A stretch of DNA of 64,000 nucleotides, taken from NCBI RefSeq assembly GCF_000023585.1, contig NC_012914.1:3254001-3318000 (forward strand), given 5' to 3'. The notes under the pieces were generated by a model. It was given only the letters and a program-made list of their open reading frames with translations. It ran no database searches and was not told where the DNA came from. Position numbers and translations under genes: made by a program. Positions 58,915 through 64,000 of this stretch are shown one piece after another. Each line of letters begins with the position of its first letter. Position 1 is the stretch's first letter. This stretch comes from Paenibacillus sp. JDR-2 (lineage in GTDB: Bacteria; Bacillota; Bacilli; Paenibacillales; Paenibacillaceae).

Positions 58915-61005
58915 ATGATGAATTCGAACACTAGGATCAAACATGGACGACAGCTCGCGAAAGCGGCGATGGCCGTCCTGCTGCTTCTCGGCCTCGTCTA
59001 TATTCATGTTCAGCCTGCACGCGCCGCTTCGGTACCGCGACTTGTGGTAACGACTCCGGTGGCTGATTCCTTCGTGCAAGACCGCTTCTTTGTTCGCGTT
59101 ACGGTCAACTCTCAAGTGCCCATTGTCGAAACCAAGGCCACGGCGGCCAGCATGCCGGCGGTCAGCTTGACGAAGCAGGCCGGCGTCTGCGGATCGTCCT
59201 GCGAATACACCGGCTGGGTCGACGTCTCTTCGCTTCCTTGGGGAAATTTCGCTTTGACGCTTTCCGCGGTTGACGTCGATGGCATCTCCAGCGCTCCGCT
59301 CGCCATCGCGCTCAAACACAACCAAAATCCTGTAATTCAACCGGATGCGCCGATTCCGTTCGAAGTCGCTGACCCGAACCTGGCGGTCAACGTTTCTTGC
59401 ACCGACGATAATCCCGGCTCGGGTTGCAGCAGTCTGAAGTTTAGCATCAACGGAAAGCTGCTGCTATCCGGTACAAACGCGCTTACCGAGACGATTTCCG
59501 CGGAACAGTGGCTCGGTCAGCCGGCTACCGTGCAGCTTAACGCCACAGACTCCAGCGGGTTGACCAGCACGCAGTCCTATCCGATCTACGTCGAGGATGT
59601 CTCGAACCTGACGACCGTCTCGAAGGAAGCGGGCCTTGTGCTGGATACGGACACTTCTCGCACGCTGCTATGGAATGCCTACGATCACCGTCTGCGCATT
59701 CGCCACCGGGATACGAACGAAGTGGAGACGCTGCCGCTGCTCGTAGCGGAACAGACGCAGTTAAACGTCCGGCTAATCCCCGGAGGCGCTATGGGCAGCG
59801 CGTTTGATGCAACCGGCTTAGACTTGCCCGACGGCTACTATCGGAAAGGCCTCGACCCGCTGGGTAACTATTCGCGTTTCGTATGGCGGAACGGCCAGCT
59901 GCAATCCCTTGCAGGGGACGATATTCGCGTGAATGGAGATTGGGCTGCCTACCATGCGCCGGGAGGAGGACTTCGCGAGTTGATGCTTGCGAACACCGCA
60001 TCCGGCGATACGGTCTCCGTCGGCTTCACCGACCGTTTCGATTATGCGCTGGACGATCAAGGCACGCTTGTGTTTGCGCGAGAGGGCAAGCTATTCCGGT
60101 ACGCGGAGGGCGCGGCTGCGCAAATTACGCCAAACGATGGATTCACCTACCGCTCACCGGTTATGGACGGCGGCGTGCTGCTCTATGCACGGGATGACCA
60201 ATCGACGAACAGCTCCCAGCTTGTTATCGATCGGAATGGCGTTACGGATGCGCTTGTTGGCGCATCTACCGTGACGGGGGATTATCTGACGGCAGGCGGC
60301 TGGATTGCCTATACGGTATATACGGAGGCCGGGCAGAAGCAGCTATGGCTGCGTTCGCCTGCCGGAGTGGAAGAGCGGTTGACTCCGACCAGCACTGCCG
60401 ACAGTCATTTCGTTGCGCTATCGGCTGCGGGCGAAGCCGCTTACACCTACGACGGCGGCATCTGGCTGAGCCGTCTGCAAGAGGATGGCAGGCTGCCGTC
60501 CGAGCGGATCGTCACGGATAAAGCGAAGGTACATTGGAAGGACGGGTGGCAGGTTTATCTCGGTACCGCTTGGTACGAGGTAACGGGCACTGATCCAGGA
60601 ACGGATCCAGGTACAGATCCAGGCACTGATCCAGGAACGGATCCAGGAACCGATCCAGGAACCGATCCTGGCACTGATCCAGGAACGGATCCAGGAACCG
60701 ACCCGGGTACGGATCCAGGTACTGACCCCGGAACGGATCCTGAACCAACGACTGACCTCGACGGCAATGGTCAGGTCAATTGGCAGGATGTGATCGAATT
60801 TCTGCGCGCCTACGGGACGAAACGAGGGCAGCTCCATTACGATCCCAGGGCCGATTTTGACGCGGACGGCGTTATTGGGAAGAAGGATCTGATCGCATTC
60901 TTGAGAGCCGGACATTTTGGAGCCGACTTGAACGCATACCTGCATAAGGCGATAACCGAAATCGCTGGCGGAAACCACCGGACTTCGAGTTTACACCGAC
61001 AGTAG
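58915..61005 (+). CDS. Secreted protein with GTDP-repeat linker and dockerin-like C-terminus
   Basis: A 696-residue exported protein. Signal peptide about 1-41 (AKAAMAVLLLLGLVYIHVQP, cut after ARA). Two Ig-like beta domains follow (about 45-230) with Cys pairs in GVCGSSCEYTG and VSCTDDNPGSGCSS; then a six-bladed-propeller-like region (about 240-550). An exact GTDP x13 linker (558-609) leads to two EF-hand-like loops DLDGNGQVNWQDVIEFLRAY and DFDADGVIGKKDLIAFLRAG, as in type I dockerins. AAGGAGG precedes ATG 58915. A carbohydrate- or surface-binding adhesin or a complex-bound protein is plausible; no enzyme motif seen. Confidence 0.75.
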   Translation: MMNSNTRIKHGRQLAKAAMAVLLLLGLVYIHVQPARAASVPRLVVTTPVADSFVQDRFFVRVTVNSQVPIVETKATAASMPAVSLTKQAGVCGSSCEYTGWVDVSSLPWGNFALTLSAVDVDGISSAPLAIALKHNQNPVIQPDAPIPFEVADPNLAVNVSCTDDNPGSGCSSLKFSINGKLLLSGTNALTETISAEQWLGQPATVQLNATDSSGLTSTQSYPIYVEDVSNLTTVSKEAGLVLDTDTSRTLLWNAYDHRLRIRHRDTNEVETLPLLVAEQTQLNVRLIPGGAMGSAFDATGLDLPDGYYRKGLDPLGNYSRFVWRNGQLQSLAGDDIRVNGDWAAYHAPGGGLRELMLANTASGDTVSVGFTDRFDYALDDQGTLVFAREGKLFRYAEGAAAQITPNDGFTYRSPVMDGGVLLYARDDQSTNSSQLVIDRNGVTDALVGASTVTGDYLTAGGWIAYTVYTEAGQKQLWLRSPAGVEERLTPTSTADSHFVALSAAGEAAYTYDGGIWLSRLQEDGRLPSERIVTDKAKVHWKDGWQVYLGTAWYEVTGTDPGTDPGTDPGTDPGTDPGTDPGTDPGTDPGTDPGTDPGTDPGTDPGTDPEPTTDLDGNGQVNWQDVIEFLRAYGTKRGQLHYDPRADFDADGVIGKKDLIAFLRAGHFGADLNAYLHKAITEIAGGNHRTSSLHRQ
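60586..60741. repeat. 13 tandem 12-bp repeats (GTDP linker)
   Basis: Thirteen 12-base units of the type GGNACNGAYCCN with third-position variation. Being a multiple of three, changes in copy number would keep the frame. Confidence 0.95.
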
Positions 61006-61025
61006 GATGTTCACCCGGAGGAACG

Positions 61026-61070
61026 AAAAGAGCTATCCTCGAAGCAACTGCTTCTTGGATAGCTCTTTGT
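61026..61070. terminator. Bidirectional terminator overlapping a gene end
   Basis: AAAGAGCTATCC / GGATAGCTCTTT with an inner GAAGCA-ACT-TGCTTC hairpin. It overlaps the last codon and stop of the minus-strand permease gene and follows the dockerin-like gene. Confidence 0.75.
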
Positions 61071-61941
61071 CTTCTTCAGGAGTTATTCTAATTAGCCATA
61101 CGGCGTGTTCAGCTTTTGATCGCGCCTGCCGCATATCGGAAATAAACTGCTTGCTGACAAACAGGAACAGGACGATTAGCGGGATTACCGCCAGCAGCGT
61201 GCCCGCGACGACCATTGCATAATCGGTCACATAAATTCCGTTCAGGGAGGAGAGAGCCACCTGCAGCGTAAATTTACTTTCATCGTTCAGAATAATCAGC
61301 GGCCAGAGATAATCGTTCCAGGAACCGATGAAGGTAAACGCCCCCAGGAAAGACAATGCCGGACGAAGGATGGGGATGGCGACGTTCCAGTAGAGCCGAA
61401 AGTAACCGCAGCCGTCGATACGTCCGGCATCGAGCAGCTCGGATGGAACGGCTTCCTGCGCGTATTGGCGGATCCAGAAAATGCCGAATGCATTGGCCAT
61501 GCCGGGAATAATCAGCGCCTTGAAGGAGCCTACCCACCCGAACTTCGCCATGATGACGAAGGAAGGAACGAGCGAGAGCTGCGACGGTGCCATCATCGTT
61601 GCGAGCAGCAGGACAAACAGCCATTTTTTGCCCGGGAAATTGAATTTAGCAAAAGTAAAGCCAGCCAGGGAATCAAAGAACAACACCAGTAAGGTGCTGC
61701 AGGCGGCCACGAACAGCGAGTTGAGAAACGCGCCGAAGAAATCGACGTTATCGAATACCCGCGTTATGTTGCTTATAAAATGCGTCCCGAACCAAAACTT
61801 TGGCGGGAAGCTGTATATTTCCGCGGTCGTACGCGTGGCCATGACAGCCAGCCAGTAAAAAGGAAAGATGGAAATGACAAGTCCAATAATAAGCCCGAAA
61901 TAGAGCAGGATGGCAGACTTCCTTTTAACCATGCGTATCAC
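61033..61941 (-). CDS. ABC sugar permease, MalG/UgpE type
   Basis: A 302-residue permease with six helices. TM1 (ILLYFGLIIGLVISIFPFYW) and the periplasmic start TRTTAEIYSFPPKFWFGTHF are typical of the second permease of CUT1 systems. The EAA loop is SELLDAGRIDGCGYFRLYWN near 175, followed by VAIPILRPAL and the ending VFLFVSKQFISD. The last residues after that (MRQARSKAEHAVWLIRITPE and on) are a longer tail than usual, read through into the terminator hairpin. It works with the upstream permease and a solute-binding protein; no ATPase is encoded in the visible part. Confidence 0.9.
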   Translation of the reverse strand: MIRMVKRKSAILLYFGLIIGLVISIFPFYWLAVMATRTTAEIYSFPPKFWFGTHFISNITRVFDNVDFFGAFLNSLFVAACSTLLVLFFDSLAGFTFAKFNFPGKKWLFVLLLATMMAPSQLSLVPSFVIMAKFGWVGSFKALIIPGMANAFGIFWIRQYAQEAVPSELLDAGRIDGCGYFRLYWNVAIPILRPALSFLGAFTFIGSWNDYLWPLIILNDESKFTLQVALSSLNGIYVTDYAMVVAGTLLAVIPLIVLFLFVSKQFISDMRQARSKAEHAVWLIRITPEEDKELSKKQLLRG

Positions 61942-61946
61942 CCCGT

Positions 61947-62909
61947 TTATTCATCTTTGGCACCGCCGCCCTGAACGACCCGCCAGTTGAAGATCGAGAA
62001 GAGGGCAATCAATATGAACATGCCCCAGCCGACGGCGGAACCGTAGCCGAAGTAATTGTTCACGAATGCCTCCCTGTACAGGTAGAGAACGATGGTAAGC
62101 CCCCCTCCGCTAACGCCTCCGTCGTTACCGACGAGCACCTGCGATTCGGTGAAGATCTGCATGCCTCCGATGGTGGAAGTAATGACGGTAAACAGGATGA
62201 TAGGCCGCAAGTTCGGGATCGTAATGCGGAAGAAGGACTGGATGCCCGTGGCTCCGTCAATTTTGGCTGCCTCATAGAGGACGGTAGGAATGCTCTGGAG
62301 TCCCGCCAAATAAATGATGGCATTGTATCCGACCCAGCGCCAGATAACCATGATGGACACGGCCAGCTGGATGCCCCAGGTTTTGTTCAGCCATTCCACG
62401 GGGGAAAGTCCGAATAGGGACAGTACATAGTTCAGAAGCCCGTAATTATTGGAGAATACCGTGCTGAACACAATGGCAACCGCAACAAGTGAAGTGACGT
62501 TCGGCAAGAAGAAGCCGATTCGGAAGAAGGTGCGGAACCTCGTGAACGACGCATTAAGCAAAAACGCGATGATAAGCGCGAAGAACAGCATCGGAATGGT
62601 CGAATAAATCCAGATCAGGATCGTATTGCCTACCGCTTTCCAGAATTCGGGATCGGTAACCATAAATTGATAATTGTTGAGACCGTTATAGGTCATCACG
62701 CCAATGCCGTCCCATCTCTGGAAAGAAAGATACATCGAGAACAGAATCGGAAATAAGCCAAAGACGGCAAACAAGATGTAAAAAGGAGAAATGGCCAGAT
62801 ATTCTCTCCGGTGCTTCCATATTTCAGACGCTAATCCTCGCTTCCGCTCCGAGAGCCGCATGGAGCTTCCGGGATCGAATTGAGTTCGGTTCCGTAAGGG
62901 TTGAGCCAT
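61947..62909 (-). CDS. ABC sugar permease, MalF/UgpA type
   Basis: A 320-residue permease with six transmembrane helices and an N-terminal cytoplasmic extension of about 40 residues. TM1 (YLAISPFYILFAVFGLFPIL) is followed by SMYLSFQRWDGIGVMTYNGL. The EAA loop is YEAAKIDGATGIQSFFRITI near 232. The stop lies 5 bases before the next permease gene. Middle gene of a minus-strand binding-protein, permease, permease unit for an unknown oligosaccharide. Confidence 0.92.
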   Translation of the reverse strand: MAQPLRNRTQFDPGSSMRLSERKRGLASEIWKHRREYLAISPFYILFAVFGLFPILFSMYLSFQRWDGIGVMTYNGLNNYQFMVTDPEFWKAVGNTILIWIYSTIPMLFFALIIAFLLNASFTRFRTFFRIGFFLPNVTSLVAVAIVFSTVFSNNYGLLNYVLSLFGLSPVEWLNKTWGIQLAVSIMVIWRWVGYNAIIYLAGLQSIPTVLYEAAKIDGATGIQSFFRITIPNLRPIILFTVITSTIGGMQIFTESQVLVGNDGGVSGGGLTIVLYLYREAFVNNYFGYGSAVGWGMFILIALFSIFNWRVVQGGGAKDE

Positions 62910-62945
62910 CAGATTCTACCTCCATTGCCGGGATGGTATGATTCT

Positions 62946-64000
62946 TTAACGCAGCAGCTCCTTTTTTACTCTGGAAAGCGCATCATTCCAAGCCTTATCC
63001 GGGCTTTTTCCTTCAAGGGCATACGATGACAGCTCACGGTTCACGATTCCGTTTAGGTTGGAGTATTTCGTTCCGAAATAGGACGGTTTAACGTTGCGGG
63101 CGGACTCCGTAAAAATTTCACCTGTAGCTTGACCGCCGAAAAACTCCTCTTTCATCTTCATGGCATCCGAATCGAGCGCTTTAGAGGCGGAAGGGAACAG
63201 GTTGAGTTCCTTGAAGCTGGTCACCTGATTCTCTGAATTCAGCAGCCACTTCATCACCTCGAAGGACTCCTTCGGGTATTTGCTCGTTTTCATAATGGCA
63301 AGGAAAGAGCCGCCGTTGTTGCCGTCTCCGCCCGGAGCCCTCGCGACGCGCCACTTGCCCGCCGTATCCGGAGCCGCGTCCATCAGGATTTGTTTACTCC
63401 ACACTGCTCCCACGTAGGATGCGATCTTGCCGTTGTTCATCGCCGCGTTCCACTCGGTGGAGAACGTGCCTGCATTGGCTAGCAAGTCCATTTGCGAGGC
63501 TTTAACCGCAAGTCCCATGCTTTCTTCATGGAAGAGGAGGGATCCTCGCCAATGAAGTTTTCGTTTTTATCAAAATAAATTTTATCCGACTGCGCATTGA
63601 CCTGGTTATACACCTGTCCGATATTGTCAAGCAGCTTCACCTTGCCGCCTAGCGCCTTCTGAAGCTTCTCGCCTGCGGCGAAGTAGTCTTCCCAAGTTCC
63701 CATCATCCGGTGAACCTCTTCCGGGTCGGTTGGGAGCCCCGCTTGTTTGAACAAGTCGGCGCGGTAAAATAACGCGGTTGGGCCAGTGTCAATCGGCATG
63801 GCGATCATTTCGCCCTTCGGCGTGACCCCAAGCTGCCATTTCCAGTCGAGGTAGTCCCCCTCGATGTCTTTTGCTCCAAGCTCGTACAAATTGTAGAAGC
63901 GGTCGGCGCTTGGGAACAGCTCGGTGACCCAGTCGTTAAAGGCAACGATATCCGGGCCGCCTTTTCCGGCAGCGAGAGTCGTTTTCAGCTTGGATTTGAA
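62946..64000 (-). pseudogene. ABC sugar solute-binding protein, frameshifted, 5' end outside window
   Basis: The gene enters from the right edge. Frame A reads FKSKLKTTLAAGKGGPDIVA and continues through GEMIAMPIDTGPTALFYRAD to SSSMKKAWDL, then goes out of phase and stops at 63479. Frame B picks up as LAVKASQMDLLANAG and runs through NGGSFLAIMKTSKYPKESFE to the end at 62946. The joined product MKKAWDLAVKASQMD is what the family expects. Loss of one C on the plus strand within 63507-63511 (CCGCAAG instead of CCGCCAAG) explains the shift. Upstream partner of the two permeases. A real recent mutation or a sequencing error; the sequence cannot tell. Confidence 0.85.

Noticed and set aside
60555-60767. 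Minus-strand open frame made of VPGS repeats
   Set aside because: It is the complement of the GTDP repeat array; repeats with a 12-base period stay open in several frames. No ribosome site.
1-64000. tRNA or rRNA genes, prophage, intact insertion sequence, CRISPR array
   Set aside because: None seen on either strand; no transposase or integrase frame and no regularly spaced repeats apart from the protein-coding GTDP array.

Overview
The window looks like chromosomal DNA of a spore-forming, Gram-positive Bacillales bacterium, most likely Paenibacillus or a close relative. This is inferred from a GerA-type germinant receptor operon, a YjcZ-type sporulation peptide, a surface protein with SLH-like N-terminal repeats, a secreted GH43 enzyme ending in a FIMAH-like helical module, strong AGGAGG ribosome sites, frequent TTG/GTG starts, and several carbohydrate ABC systems with large lipoprotein binding subunits. 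No rRNA, tRNA, CRISPR array or intact transposon was seen.

Layout. 1-4.8 kb: end of an MFS exporter, a DUF2935 protein, a VCBS-like lipoprotein, a COG3910-type ATPase, a GrpB protein, a small membrane protein and a LysR regulator next to metE (4.9-7.2 kb). 7.3-10.9 kb: a four-gene unit of ECF sigma factor, anti-sigma factor and ABC-2 exporter behind a candidate autoregulated ECF promoter. 10.9-15.3 kb: a repeat-bearing spacer with a relic of a second gerA gene, then gerA-gerB-gerC on the minus strand. 15.4-22.8 kb: two carbohydrate genes with cre-type sites, a GH1 beta-glucosidase and a 1379-residue GH43/CBM6 protein, with a DUF420 gene and a BsuPI-like lipoprotein gene between them. 22.9-26.4 kb: an arsR-MFS pair with repeated candidate operators, then an AT-rich patch with a dead acetyltransferase and small orphan genes. 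26.5-32.6 kb: a LacI-controlled ABC sugar operon ending in a PHP hydrolase gene; its second permease is broken by an 11-bp tandem duplication.

32.7-41.3 kb is a mosaic of small modules: paired GyrI-like proteins opposite a WYL regulator, yjcZ, an XRE-membrane protein pair with a perfect 18-bp palindrome, SDR-TetR, a histidine phosphatase and an aldo/keto reductase. 41.3-50.1 kb is surface- and envelope-related: an SLH/Ig-ladder protein, a LysM protein, an SH3b-amidase, and a pair of small proteins with Sm-like N-termini behind a possible SigK promoter. 53.3-58.6 kb carries a glutamine/glutamate ABC transporter (glnQHMP) directly followed by a GlnK/GlnL-type two-component system. 58.9-64 kb holds a secreted protein with a 13-fold GTDP linker and a dockerin-like end, and the right-hand part of a sugar ABC operon whose binding-protein gene carries a one-base frameshift.

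Overall the genes point to a saprophytic, plant- or soil-polysaccharide-using spore former. Many promoter-operator pairs can be read directly. Several genes (gerA relic, GNAT, a membrane-anchored orphan, a sensor-kinase stub, two ABC components) are decayed or freshly frameshifted.
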